NCBI GenBank assembly: GCA_030267065.1
Contig: JAJDJF010000004.1
Location: 1 to 58,159 of the forward strand
DNA from: Desulfovibrio sp. OttesenSCG-928-C06
Lineage (GTDB): Bacteria > Desulfobacterota > Desulfovibrionia > Desulfovibrionales > Desulfovibrionaceae
DNA: 58,159 nt
Direction: 5' to 3'
Shown here: in pieces, positions 34,351 through 43,716 of the stretch
How the letters are laid out: every line of letters starts with the position of its first letter
How positions within the stretch are numbered: the first letter of the stretch is position 1
The notes under the pieces: model-generated
The model's database searches: none
The model's input: the letters and a program-made list of their open reading frames with translations, nothing else
What the model was told of the DNA's origin: nothing
Translations under genes and position numbers: made by a program

Positions 34351-35421
34351 CTAACGGCTTAAATCACGCAAAATATCAGCAATATCAGGTGGGAGCAGAT
34401 CTGGCTCGTGTTTGATTGCGGAAAATGAAAAGTCGTTCAACAAGTCGCCTGCACTTCTTAAAGCAACTTCATTGCGCAGACCGGACCAACAAGCCAGCCA
34501 GCCAATTACAGCCTCCGGCCGGACTCCGGATTCGCGCAGGCCACGCAGGGAAATAGAGGCATGGCGCTTGGCAAGGCGCTCTCCTTCATGATCCAGAACC
34601 AGCGGAACATGCGCGTATTCCGGCGGCGGCGCATCAAATAGGTCATACAAAAAAAGCTGCCGCGGCGTGCTGGTAATAATATCCACGCCGCGTACAATCT
34701 GATTCACGCCCATGGCAATGTCGTCCAGCACCACTGCCAGCTGGTAGGCAAAGACCCCATCCGAGCGGCAAACAGCAAAGTCGCCGCCGGTTTGTTCCAT
34801 GCCCAGCTTTACTCTTCCATAAACCAAATCATCAAATGCCAGATGACGTTCCTGAAAATTCTCCTGAAAGCGAAGCCGCCAGGAATAATTATGCCCCTTC
34901 GCAATTCTGGAGGCGCGCTCTTCCGGCCCCAGCCCACGGCAAATTCCCGGATATGCCACTTCAGCCGGTTCCCCGGCCTGTGGCGCCCCAGCCAGTGAAC
35001 GTAGCTCCTTGCGCGTGCAAAAACACGGATAGGCCAGACCACGCTTTTCCAGCTCCAGCATGGCCTGCCTATAAAGATGCAGCCGTCCGCTTTGCTGGTA
35101 AAGCTGATGAGCGGGAGCAGTGCCCCCTGCATCAGAAATCTGGTCGCATGGATGCTCAGGCTCTGCCGCCCCCGGCCCGGCATCCCAGTCCAGCCCCAGC
35201 CAGCGCAGATCTTCGCACAGCGCATGAATGTACTCAGGCTTGGAGCGTTGCGGGTCAATATCCTCAATGCGCATAATCAGTCGCCCGCCACGGGAACGCA
35301 TGCCAAGCCAGGCGCAAAGAAAGGCCCAGGCATTACCCAGATGCAGGTAACCTGTAGGACTTGGGGCCAACCTGCCGACAATGGCTCCGGTGTGCTGTAA
35401 CGGTTTGCTGTTGCTGATCAT
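34351..35421 (-). CDS. gluQ: Glutamyl-Q tRNA(Asp) synthetase
   Basis: 356 residues. It activates glutamate and attaches it to queuosine in the anticodon of tRNA-Asp. Class I synthetase motifs are present: RLAPSPTGYLHLGNA (HIGH-type) and RLAKRHAS (KMSKS-type). Zinc-site residues occur in CFCTRKEL and YPGICRG. It lacks the anticodon-binding domain of GltX, and its length fits GluQ-RS (about 300) plus a modest insert near residues 80-110. ATG 35421 is a reasonable start. Gene neighbours give no further clue. Confidence 0.9.
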   Translation of the reverse strand: MISNSKPLQHTGAIVGRLAPSPTGYLHLGNAWAFLCAWLGMRSRGGRLIMRIEDIDPQRSKPEYIHALCEDLRWLGLDWDAGPGAAEPEHPCDQISDAGGTAPAHQLYQQSGRLHLYRQAMLELEKRGLAYPCFCTRKELRSLAGAPQAGEPAEVAYPGICRGLGPEERASRIAKGHNYSWRLRFQENFQERHLAFDDLVYGRVKLGMEQTGGDFAVCRSDGVFAYQLAVVLDDIAMGVNQIVRGVDIITSTPRQLFLYDLFDAPPPEYAHVPLVLDHEGERLAKRHASISLRGLRESGVRPEAVIGWLACWSGLRNEVALRSAGDLLNDFSFSAIKHEPDLLPPDIADILRDLSR

Positions 35422-35705
35422 CTATATAATCTTAATGTTGAGGTATTATACGCTTTTTGCTTTGCCATGCCCGCCTTGCTAATCTTCAATCAGAGCAATC
35501 AGGACATATTTTCCCTGTATGCGCAAACAGCTAGTTGCCTGTGCCGTCTGCCAAGCTTATGCTGTAACTATCTTTCCATACAGACAATTAATGTGGTACG
35601 GAAAAATGTAACGATATACCGGCAAAAAATAAAGCCTCATGCTGATTCTGTAAAATAACGGCAATCATGCCAGCTTATATGCCGCTCAAAACAGGAGGGC
35701 GAAAA

Positions 35706-36566
35706 ATGGCAAAGTCAAAAACACTGCGACTGCTCATGCCACAATGGCAAGGCGGCGGCGATAATCCGGTTTACCCGCTGGGCGCAAGACTGCTGACCTG
35801 GCTTGCCCCACAAGACGATGCCACGCTTGTGGAAGTTCCGGTAGAGCCGTATACCGGCGCTGAACTCAAAAAGGAAGGCGGGGTTATGGAGCGCACCGCC
35901 CTGCTTCGCCAGTTACGGGCCGCGCGTAGCTTGATTGATGCGCACCAGCCGGAAAAAATCATCACATTTGGCGGCGACTGTCTGGTTTCGCAAGCGCCTT
36001 TTGCCTACATGAACGAACGCCATGAAGGTAATCTGGGCGTATTATGGATTGATGCGCATCCTGATGTGCGCACACCAGCCGAAATATGCAACGTCCATGC
36101 AATGGTTCTTGCCAACCTGCTTGGCGAAGGCGACCCGGAGTTTGCTGCGGAAGTAAAACGCCCTCTTCAGCCTTCCCGGGTAATGTTCGTTGGCCTGCAA
36201 ACGCTTTTTGAGCAGGAGGCTGCAACCATCGGGCGCCTGGGCATACATGGAGCCAGCGCGCAGGAACTGGCCGACTCGAGCGAGCCGGTACTGCGCTGGA
36301 TACGGGATAACAACATCAGGCATCTGGCAATCCATCTGGATCTGGACGTGCTGGATCCCGCTTTCTTCCGCTCCTTGCAGTCAACCAATCCTGAGCAGGC
36401 CGCAGAGGCGATTTTCCGAAAGGGTGAGATGACCATGCAGCAGATAAGCAGACTTATTAACGATGCTGCTGAGCAAAGCACCATGGTTGCGCTAACAATA
36501 GCCGAGCTCATGCCGTGGGACATGGTGAACATGCAAAACATGCTTAACCGACTGCCCCTGAGTTAA
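35706..36566 (+). CDS. Arginase/agmatinase-superfamily protein with altered metal site
   Basis: 286 residues from ATG 35706, which has AGGAGG 7 nt upstream. Ureohydrolases use two Mn ions held by GGDH, DAHxD and SxDxDxxDP. Here these are FGGDC (Asp91-Cys92), WIDAHPDV (Asp116, His118, Asp120) and HLDLDVLDP (Asp212, Asp214). The first ligand His is replaced by Cys; all others are kept. A single-metal enzyme or a different substrate than arginine or agmatine is possible. It is monocistronic with a strong terminator after it. The substrate cannot be inferred from the neighbours. Confidence 0.83.
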   Translation: MAKSKTLRLLMPQWQGGGDNPVYPLGARLLTWLAPQDDATLVEVPVEPYTGAELKKEGGVMERTALLRQLRAARSLIDAHQPEKIITFGGDCLVSQAPFAYMNERHEGNLGVLWIDAHPDVRTPAEICNVHAMVLANLLGEGDPEFAAEVKRPLQPSRVMFVGLQTLFEQEAATIGRLGIHGASAQELADSSEPVLRWIRDNNIRHLAIHLDLDVLDPAFFRSLQSTNPEQAAEAIFRKGEMTMQQISRLINDAAEQSTMVALTIAELMPWDMVNMQNMLNRLPLS

Positions 36567-36597
36567 CCCCTATCCACTCAGTCCACCCACAACATAA

Positions 36598-36660
36598 AAA
36601 AGCCCCGCCCGTTGATGTGCCTTGTTTTGACCAAGAGCATATCAACGGGCGGGGCTTTAA
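36598..36660. terminator. Long bidirectional terminator hairpin
   Basis: AGCCCCGCCCGTTGAT (36601-36616) is exactly complementary to ATCAACGGGCGGGGCT (36641-36656), extended by AAA/TTT, with a small CTTG/CAAG pairing in the loop. It lies between convergent genes. Confidence 0.9.
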
Positions 36661-36675
36661 AATCCGGTTCGCTAT

Positions 36676-39600
36676 TTACATTTTGGGGCCGAAATACATT
36701 TCTTTAAGCAACACATGGTTCTTTTGCATACTGTGATTGGCGCAGCGCTTGCCGCTGGCTTTTACCCGCTCCATGCTGTCTTTATCCAAAGAGCTGTGCG
36801 CCACGGACATCATCAGCTTAAGGCGGTTAATCTGGTTAACCTCGCTCACGCCGGGGTCATAATCGATGGCCGTGATATTGCTTTTGGGGTAGCGCTCCTT
36901 GAGAGCCTTCATCATGCCGCGCCCGGTAATGTGGTTGGGCAGGCAGGCAAAAGGCTGCACGCAAACAATGTTGTTCACGCCAGATTCTACCAGTTCCATC
37001 ATTTCGCCGGTCAGGAGCCAGCCTTCGCCGGACTGGTTGCCAAGGGAAACCATTTTGGATGAAAGCTTGGCCAGCTTCCTGATATGGATAGGAGCGCCAA
37101 AGCGGGTGCTCACTTCCAGACGGCGGCGCATTACGCCGCGCATCCACTCGATGATGCTGGTAGCCAGCATGGCCCCCCAGTAGCTTTTGCCGCTGGTACC
37201 GTAGTTTTTACGATCAAAGGCCGAGCCATAGGTGCAGTACAGGAAGAAGTCCAGCAGATCCGGCACCACAGCCTCGCCGCCTTCTGCTTCAATGTGATCC
37301 ACCAGATTGTTGTTGGCTTCCGGGTGGAACTTGACCAGAATCTCGCCCACAACGCCCACACGCGGCTTTGGCGTATGGCTGATGGGCAGGTTTTCAAAAT
37401 CGTCCACAATGGCGGTTACATTAGCGCTGAACTCAGAACGCGTGCTCTTGCCGCGCAGCGATTCGCGCAGGGTTTCATCCCAGCGTTTGTAAAGCGCGTT
37501 GGCCGAGCCTTTTTCAAGCTCGTACGGGCGTACCCGGTACAGGCAGCGCATCAGCAGGTCGCCATAGATAATGCCCATGATCGACTTTTTGAGCAGCGCA
37601 AAAGTATACTTGAAACCGGGATTGCCTTCCATGCCGGAAGCATTCACCGAAAGCACCGGAACGTGCTCACAGTTGATATCCTTCAAAGCCTTGCGCAAAA
37701 GACCAATATAGTTGGTGGCCCGGCACTGCCCGCCAGTCTGCGAAAGAATCAGCGCAGTCTTGTTCACATCGTACTTGCCGCTCTGCAAAGCCTCGATAAG
37801 CTGGCCTATGACCATGATACAGGGATAGCAGGTATCGTTGTGCACATACTTGAGGCCAGCCTCTAGCGCATCGCGCCCCGGAGATTCAAGAATCTCAATC
37901 TTGTAGCCTTCGGAAAGAAATACCGGTTCCAGCAGGCTAAAGTGAATGGGCGACATCTGCGGCGCGAGAATAGTGTATTCGGCCCGCATTTCTTCCACAA
38001 ACGGAACGCGCACGGGTGAAGGCACAGAGTCGCTCTGCGGCTTTTTGAACTCCAGATGCTCGCGCTCTTCCATGGCGGCCTTGAGCGAACGCACGCGTAT
38101 GCGCGCCGCGCCAAGGTTGTTGCCCTCGTCTATTTTAATCAGGGTATAAATTTTATTCTCGGCCTGAAGAATCTCGTCCACCTGATCTGTGGTGAGCGCG
38201 TCCAGACCGCAACCAAAAGAGGTCAACTGCACCAGCTCAAGATGCTGGGACGTGGTAACCAGAGCTGCAGCGGCGTAGAGCCGGGAATGATAGGTCCACT
38301 GGTCCACCACGCGCAATTCTTTGTTGATGCGCGGCGCGCCCAGATGGGCCACGCTATCCTCAGTGAGAACCGCCATGCCTTCTTCGGTAATGACCTTGTC
38401 GATGCCGTGGTTCACGCCGGGGTCGGTATGGTAGGGGCGTCCGGCCAGCACAATGCCCTTCTGCCCGCTTTTTTCAAGCATCTCCAGCACTTCTTCACCC
38501 TTGCGGCGAATGTCGTCACGCACCTTGCACATCTCGGCGTCTGCGGACTCAAGCGCGCGGGAAATTTCCGAATGACTGATGCCAAGCGGTTTGAATTCCT
38601 TATAGAGCACCTTGTTGACCGAAGAAAGGTCGTTCAGGTTCAGAAAGGGGTTGTGGTACTTGACTTCCTTGCGCTGCACCGAATCAACGTTATTTTTGAT
38701 GACTTCCGGGTAGCAACCGACAACCGGGCAGTTAAAGTGGTTGTTGGAATGCTCGAATTCCCTTTTCTCGTAGGTTACGGACGGGAAAAAGATGCGATCC
38801 ACGTTGCGGGAAATGAGCGACTCGATATGCCCGTGCACCAGCTTGGCAGGGTAACAGGCCGATTCGGACGGGATTGTCTCAATGCCCAACTGGTACAGAC
38901 GACTGCTGGAAGACGGCGATAGCACCACCCTGAAACCTAGCTTGGTGAAGAATGTGTGCCAGAACGGGTAGTTATCGTACTGGTTAAGCACACGCGGAAT
39001 GCCAACCGTGCCGCGCGGGGCTTCTTCCGGCTTGAGCGGCTGGTAGTCGAAAATACGCTTCAGTTTGTACTGGTAAAGGTTGGGCATTTCGGCCCTGGTG
39101 TTCTCAAGGCGCGCGCCCTTCTCGCAACGGTTGCCGGAAACAAACTCGCGCCCGTCATTGAAGGTATTGATGATCAGACGGCACTTGTTGCCGCAGTACT
39201 GGCAGTGATCCACACGTTTTTCAACGCTGAAGCCATCCAGCTCATCAGGGCGGATAAAATCAGAAACATAGTCGGGCGCATGCTTTTCCATGGCAATCAT
39301 GGCTGCGCCGTAGGCACCCATCAGGCCGGAAATATCCATGCGCAGCACCTCGCGCCCGGTAAGGCGCTCAAAAGCGCGCAGCACGGCTTCATTATAGAAG
39401 GTGCCACCCTGAACGATAATCTTGGCCGGCAGGTCGTCAATACGGCGCAGGCGGATAACCTTATACAGGGCGTTTCTGATTACCGCATAGGAAATACCGG
39501 CGGAAATATCGGGGATGGAGGCGCCCTCTTTCTGGGCCTGCTTCACCTTTGAGTTCATGAACACGGTGCAGCGCGTGCCGAGATCTACCGGCTGTTTCGC

Positions 39601-41046
39601 CATCAGTGCCATCTGCGCGAAATCGCTTACATCATACTGCAATGATTTGGCAAAAGTCTCGATAAACGAGCCACAGCCAGCCGAACATGCTTCGTTCAGC
39701 GAAATACTGTGGATGGCTCCGTTGCGGATGGTCAGGCACTTCATGTCCTGCCCGCCAATATCCAGAATGAATTCCACGCCGGGCAGCATGCGGTCCGCAG
39801 CCTTGTAATGGGCTACGGTCTCAACTTCGCCATGATCCGCGCGGAAGGCGGCCTTGATGATTTTTTCGCCGTACCCGGTGGTGGTAACTCCGGCTATCCT
39901 GGCGCTGGGCGGTAACTGGTCATAAAGCTCGCGAATCATCTCGCGCACAACGTCAACAGGGTTGCCCTTGTTGCTACTGTAAAATGAGTAAAGCAACTCA
40001 CCGCTCTCGCCAATGGCCACAGCCTTGGTGGTAGTGGAACCGGAATCGATGCCGACAAACACATTGCCGGAGTAGGCGGAAAGCTCGCCACGCTGAACAG
40101 TGGCACCGGCATGGCGCTCGCGGAAGCGCGCAAGTTCTTCCTCATTGGAGAACAGCGGCGGCAACAAGTCAATCTCGGTCAGGGTGCTTTCCGGGCTTTC
40201 CTGAAAGCGGCGCACCAGTTCCTTGATGGTCACCGGAGTGTGATCCGGCTTGGAGAGCAAAGCCGCGCCAAGAGCCACAAACAGCTTGGCGTTTTCCGGG
40301 AAAATAACCTCATTTTCCTTGAGCTTGAGCGTCTTCACGAACAAGTCGCGCAGTACGGAAAGGAAGGTTAGCGGTCCGCCCAAAAAGGCAACATTGCCGC
40401 GAATAGGCTTGCCACAAGCCAGACCGCCAATGGTCTGGTTGACAATGGCTTGCAGGATGGAGGCGGCGATGTCCTCTTTGGACGCGCCTTCATTGATAAG
40501 TGGCTGGATGTCTGTTTTGGCGAACACCCCGCAGCGCGAGGCAATGGGATAGATATTCTTGTGTTTTTCGGCCAGCTTGTTAAGGCCTGCGGCATCAGTC
40601 CCCAGCAGGGTTGCCATCTGGTCGATAAAAGCGCCGGTGCCGCCAGCGCAACTGTTGTTCATGCGCTGGTCAACGCCGTAAGAATCGAAATAAGTCAGCT
40701 TGGCATCTTCGCCGCCCAGTTCAACGGCAACGTCAGTATGCGGGGTAAAAACCTCAATGGCCTTTGTTCCGGCAATAACTTCCTGCTCAAAAGGAATACC
40801 CAGAATCTGCGACAGGGCCAGCCCGCCGGATCCGCTCATGACAGGCGTAATCAGGATATCCCCCACCTGCTCCGAGGCTTCGGCCAGCAGTTCCATTACG
40901 GTACGGCGCACGTCCGAATAATGCCAGCGGTAATCCTGAAATAGTATCCGGTTTGCCTGGTCTAAAATTACAAGCTTGACCGTAGTTGAGCCGACGTCGA
41001 TTCCCGCCCGTTCAACCTTTTGGCCCAAGGTATCTGAACTGTACAT
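36676..41046 (-). CDS. Giant double-activase protein of the 2-hydroxyacyl-CoA dehydratase / double-cubane family
   Basis: 1456 residues. Two ASKHA ATPase activase domains: residues about 13-265 (GIDVGSTTVKL; Cys133 in SCAGGTG; Cys172 in SRCGVFAKTD) and about 328-590 (GIDSGSTTTKA; ACSAGCGSF with Cys454/458; Cys493 in RCTVFMNS). A four-Cys cluster follows (CQYCGNKC and NRCEKG, 615-641). Then a DUF2229-like domain (about 675-1000, with SESACYPAKLVHGH) and a C-terminal region with HNDTCYPC and SQTGGQCRATNY, resembling dehydratase or double-cubane-cluster subunits. In two-component systems the activase hydrolyses ATP to push an electron into its partner's iron-sulfur cluster; here both partners appear fused. 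The substrate is unknown. It stands alone, with no CoA-transferase or dehydratase genes nearby. Confidence 0.88.
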   Translation of the reverse strand: MYSSDTLGQKVERAGIDVGSTTVKLVILDQANRILFQDYRWHYSDVRRTVMELLAEASEQVGDILITPVMSGSGGLALSQILGIPFEQEVIAGTKAIEVFTPHTDVAVELGGEDAKLTYFDSYGVDQRMNNSCAGGTGAFIDQMATLLGTDAAGLNKLAEKHKNIYPIASRCGVFAKTDIQPLINEGASKEDIAASILQAIVNQTIGGLACGKPIRGNVAFLGGPLTFLSVLRDLFVKTLKLKENEVIFPENAKLFVALGAALLSKPDHTPVTIKELVRRFQESPESTLTEIDLLPPLFSNEEELARFRERHAGATVQRGELSAYSGNVFVGIDSGSTTTKAVAIGESGELLYSFYSSNKGNPVDVVREMIRELYDQLPPSARIAGVTTTGYGEKIIKAAFRADHGEVETVAHYKAADRMLPGVEFILDIGGQDMKCLTIRNGAIHSISLNEACSAGCGSFIETFAKSLQYDVSDFAQMALMAKQPVDLGTRCTVFMNSKVKQAQKEGASIPDISAGISYAVIRNALYKVIRLRRIDDLPAKIIVQGGTFYNEAVLRAFERLTGREVLRMDISGLMGAYGAAMIAMEKHAPDYVSDFIRPDELDGFSVEKRVDHCQYCGNKCRLIINTFNDGREFVSGNRCEKGARLENTRAEMPNLYQYKLKRIFDYQPLKPEEAPRGTVGIPRVLNQYDNYPFWHTFFTKLGFRVVLSPSSSSRLYQLGIETIPSESACYPAKLVHGHIESLISRNVDRIFFPSVTYEKREFEHSNNHFNCPVVGCYPEVIKNNVDSVQRKEVKYHNPFLNLNDLSSVNKVLYKEFKPLGISHSEISRALESADAEMCKVRDDIRRKGEEVLEMLEKSGQKGIVLAGRPYHTDPGVNHGIDKVITEEGMAVLTEDSVAHLGAPRINKELRVVDQWTYHSRLYAAAALVTTSQHLELVQLTSFGCGLDALTTDQVDEILQAENKIYTLIKIDEGNNLGAARIRVRSLKAAMEEREHLEFKKPQSDSVPSPVRVPFVEEMRAEYTILAPQMSPIHFSLLEPVFLSEGYKIEILESPGRDALEAGLKYVHNDTCYPCIMVIGQLIEALQSGKYDVNKTALILSQTGGQCRATNYIGLLRKALKDINCEHVPVLSVNASGMEGNPGFKYTFALLKKSIMGIIYGDLLMRCLYRVRPYELEKGSANALYKRWDETLRESLRGKSTRSEFSANVTAIVDDFENLPISHTPKPRVGVVGEILVKFHPEANNNLVDHIEAEGGEAVVPDLLDFFLYCTYGSAFDRKNYGTSGKSYWGAMLATSIIEWMRGVMRRRLEVSTRFGAPIHIRKLAKLSSKMVSLGNQSGEGWLLTGEMMELVESGVNNIVCVQPFACLPNHITGRGMMKALKERYPKSNITAIDYDPGVSEVNQINRLKLMMSVAHSSLDKDSMERVKASGKRCANHSMQKNHVLLKEMYFGPKM

Positions 41047-41561
41047 TATTCACCATTTTATAATTGTAACAAGCGCCGTTCTGCCGGAATAAGCGCCTTT
41101 GGCGCGGCCTGTAAAAGACCATAAGGCATACTTGTCACCATTTTATTAGTTAACGGGTATGATTTAGCTTACTTCTCCGTTAAACTCAAGCAGTCAGTCA
41201 CACATAAAGTAACATAATATTTTACGGAACAAAGGCAATATTTACGATGCCGGATTATAGCGCACTTGAAGCTTGCAAAAGCGGCAGCTTTGCACCATTC
41301 TCACACTCTAGCGGCCGGAACTGGCTGTTGAACCCGAGTGGAACAGTTCTATTTGCGTCCGGCGCGGCCTGTTCCGCACTGAACACCAGCCGCACTGCCG
41401 AATCAGTGATAACATATAAAAAAGAAAAACGCAGTCCGTAACCGGCATAAAACCGCGGGTGAAGCGCCCTGAGCAATCGTAAGCCAGAGCAATCACAAGG
41501 CCAGAACAATAGCAGACAAAACAACATCAAAGCCAAAAGCGGAAAAAACGCGGAGAAGGCA
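41047..41561. other. Non-coding interval between divergent genes
   Basis: 515 nt between the activase gene (minus) and the CbiK-like gene (plus). Only short open frames without ribosome-binding sites are present. The DNA around 41130-41240 is A+T-rich and probably holds the divergent promoters, but I cannot define boxes with confidence. Confidence 0.5.
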
Positions 41562-42503
41562 ATGAACACATCCATATATTCAAAAGCTGCCAGTTTTATT
41601 AAGTCAATAAGGCTTCTGGCCCTGTTGTCCACCCTGTGCGCCATTTATGCCATGATTTTTGTGCCCGGCATAACGCAGGCTGCCGTGCCGGAAGAATCAA
41701 TACAGTCCAGAACAGCCGTTGTAATTGTTTCGGAAGGCTCGGAACTGGAAGAAGCCAGAACGCCGCTGCTGAGCTTTGAGCAGGCAGTACAGGAAGCCTA
41801 CCCTAAAATCCCGGTACTGCGCGCCTTCACCAACAGCGCCGCGCGCAACGTGGTACGCGGCACGGTTGAGGACACCCCTTCCCTGCCCGGCGCGCTCAGT
41901 ATTCTTGAGGATACCGGCTACACGCAGGTGGTGCTGCTGCCCACCCACACCCTGCCGGATCAGGGTACCATAAACATAACGCAGGTGGCCCGCAGCTTTG
42001 AAACCCAACCGGGCGGCCTGCGCAAAATAGCCCACGTTCTGCCGCTGCTTGGCTCTGAGGAAGATGCCTACGACGTTGCGGCCATTCTTATGGATACCTT
42101 CCCGCTGGAGCCCAAAAGCGGCGAGGCTGTTGTGTTTGTGGGTAAAGAAATAGAGGACGGCGGCAGTCTGGCTTACCCTGCCCTGAGCTGGGCCCTGTTC
42201 CGTCAGGGCAAGCGCGGCAGCCTTTATCTGGTAGCCACCGCGCAAAATGAAGAAAGCCTCAAGGACTGCGTGAACATCCTCAAAATGAACAAGATGAAAA
42301 CAGTAAAACTCGTGCCGCTTGTCACCGTGCCGGACGAGTACACGCAGGATTTGATTTACGGCAAGTCTGCCGAAAGTTTTGCCTCCCGCCTCAGCAAAGA
42401 ATCTTTTGAGATCCAGATCCACCGCGAAGGCCTTGCCTCCAACGAGGCCATCGTAGCCTTGTGGCGTGCCAAGCTGCAAAAGATGCTGGACTCAATGAAT
42501 TAA
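41562..42503 (+). CDS. Exported CbiK-like protein lacking expected chelatase histidines
   Basis: 313 residues. A signal peptide (about 12-40, TQA-type cleavage) places it in the periplasm, as for the CbiK-P sirohydrochlorin cobaltochelatase described in Desulfovibrio vulgaris. The fold is recognisable: VVIVSEGSELEEARTPLL, FEQAVQEAYPKIPVLRAFTNS, ALSILEDTGYTQVVLLPTHTLPDQG (His129 conserved). The two C-terminal catalytic positions are changed: the MGHG segment reads FVGKEIEDG and the GDHAxND segment reads VPDEYTQD, so both histidines are missing. Chelation is therefore doubtful; a tetrapyrrole- or metal-binding role is more likely. It is followed 118 nt later by a cobalamin-pathway methyltransferase. 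Confidence 0.8.
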   Translation: MNTSIYSKAASFIKSIRLLALLSTLCAIYAMIFVPGITQAAVPEESIQSRTAVVIVSEGSELEEARTPLLSFEQAVQEAYPKIPVLRAFTNSAARNVVRGTVEDTPSLPGALSILEDTGYTQVVLLPTHTLPDQGTINITQVARSFETQPGGLRKIAHVLPLLGSEEDAYDVAAILMDTFPLEPKSGEAVVFVGKEIEDGGSLAYPALSWALFRQGKRGSLYLVATAQNEESLKDCVNILKMNKMKTVKLVPLVTVPDEYTQDLIYGKSAESFASRLSKESFEIQIHREGLASNEAIVALWRAKLQKMLDSMN

Positions 42504-42621
42504 TGCCTATAAAAGCAACAGTTGCCTTGCGCCTGAGCGCATGCCGCACTTTGAAAAAACGCTCAAGCAAGTTGAGCGCCACAATATTTACTTCATACTT
42601 CCATTGCGAACAGGGCCTAGC

Positions 42622-43356
42622 ATGAACAATAAATACGGAACTCTTTACGGTATCGGCGTAGGGCCGGGCAGCCCGGATCTGCTGACACTGCGGGCTGTAA
42701 AAACTCTGGGGCAGGTTGACGTGATTCTCGCGGCCTCCTCCAGCAAGAATGATTACTCGCAATCGCACGAAATTGTGCGCGAGCATCTGCCTGCCAACGT
42801 GCAGGTGCTGAAAATGGATTTCCCCATGACTTCGGACAAAGAAGTCCTGAAACAGGCATGGCAAGCCAATCTGGACAAGCTCCTGCCCATCCTGCGTGAA
42901 GGGCGCAGCGCTGCCTTCATCACGCTTGGCGATCCAATGATTTACAGCACCTTTGGCTACCTGATGACCCTGCTGGGGCAGGAAGCACCGGAAATCCCGG
43001 TAGAAGTCATCCCCGGCATCACCTCGTTTCAGGCTGCGGCGGCAGAGACCCGCACCATCCTGTGCGAAAACAGCCAGAACCTTCTGGTTATTCCCGGCAT
43101 CAAGGACAAGGCAGGCCTCGGCAAAGATCTGGGGCAGGCTGATAACGCTGTGTTCCTCAAGGCCTACCGCAACCTCCCCGCCATCCGCGAAAGCCTGCGG
43201 CAGGAAGATTCCAACGCAGACAGCAAGCAGGACAGGGACATGAAATTCATCTCCCGTCTTGGGCTCGATAACCAGATTATCTGCAAACTTGAGGATGCTC
43301 CGGAACAGCCCAACTATCTTTCGCTGGTGCTGGCTACCAGAAAGCGCGCCATTTAA
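42622..43356 (+). CDS. cobI: Precorrin-2 / cobalt-factor II C20-methyltransferase
   Basis: 244 residues from ATG 42622; the family start GTLYGIGVGPGSPDLLTLRAV lies right after it, and upstream in-frame codons are not family-like. It transfers a methyl group from S-adenosylmethionine to C20 of precorrin-2 (CobI) or cobalt-factor II (CbiL) in cobalamin synthesis. Conserved motifs: GVGPG, ITLGDPMIYSTFGYL and PGITSFQAAAA. The anaerobic route (CbiL) is more likely in such an organism. It is followed by a terminator. Confidence 0.92.
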   Translation: MNNKYGTLYGIGVGPGSPDLLTLRAVKTLGQVDVILAASSSKNDYSQSHEIVREHLPANVQVLKMDFPMTSDKEVLKQAWQANLDKLLPILREGRSAAFITLGDPMIYSTFGYLMTLLGQEAPEIPVEVIPGITSFQAAAAETRTILCENSQNLLVIPGIKDKAGLGKDLGQADNAVFLKAYRNLPAIRESLRQEDSNADSKQDRDMKFISRLGLDNQIICKLEDAPEQPNYLSLVLATRKRAI

Positions 43357-43423
43357 GCATTTGCCGTTCAAAATGCGGCATTGCGATTGGTGCTCTCTCC
43401 ACTCCTGATTCATTATAATAGAT

Positions 43424-43467
43424 AACGGCCCGACCTCTGCCATCTTTGGCGAAGCCGGGCCGTTTTA
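43424..43467 (+). terminator. Intrinsic terminator of cobI
   Basis: AACGGCCCG (43424-43432) pairs with CGGGCCGTT (43456-43464), followed by T (43463-43466). The loop is 23 nt with some internal pairing. Confidence 0.75.
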
Positions 43468-43675
43468 CTGTATTTGATCCACTTGCAGCAGGCCTGCCAC
43501 CCGGTTTGCTCCTGCCTTGTAATTCAGAGCAAAAACTTCCGCTTCTGCCATCCCGTCAACAGCTCCATGCCCCACGGCATAACTTCGGCAAAAAACGTAA
43601 AACCGCTGCCCGGCATGGTATAGCCGCAAGCAAAACGCATCCCCTGTCGCAGAAAAATACTCCGCATCAAAGCTT

Positions 43676-43690
43676 TGGCACGTTCATTGT
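43676..43690 (+). promoter_or_regulatory. Sigma-54 (-24/-12) promoter of the fliK-flgD-flgE operon
   Basis: TGGCACG (43676-43682), TTCA, TTGT (43687-43690). It matches the consensus TGGCACG-N4-TTGC at all but the last base with exact spacing. Transcription would start near 43702, with AAGGAG just after and the fliK ATG at 43717. Its position fits an intermediate-class flagellar hook operon. Confidence 0.8.
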
Positions 43691-43716
43691 ATTAGTACCT
43701 GCCAAGGAGACTTACG

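Larger units (their letters stand above)
43357..43716. other. Non-coding interval before the fliK operon
   Basis: 360 nt. It contains the cobI terminator (43424-43466), about 200 nt in which I see no gene, and the sigma-54 promoter at 43676-43690. Open frames here have no ribosome-binding sites or family features. Confidence 0.6.

Noticed and set aside
41247-41644. Open frames on both strands ahead of the CbiK-like gene
   Set aside because: One is antisense to the signal-peptide region, whose hydrophobic codons produce a hydrophobic antisense frame; the other has no supporting features.
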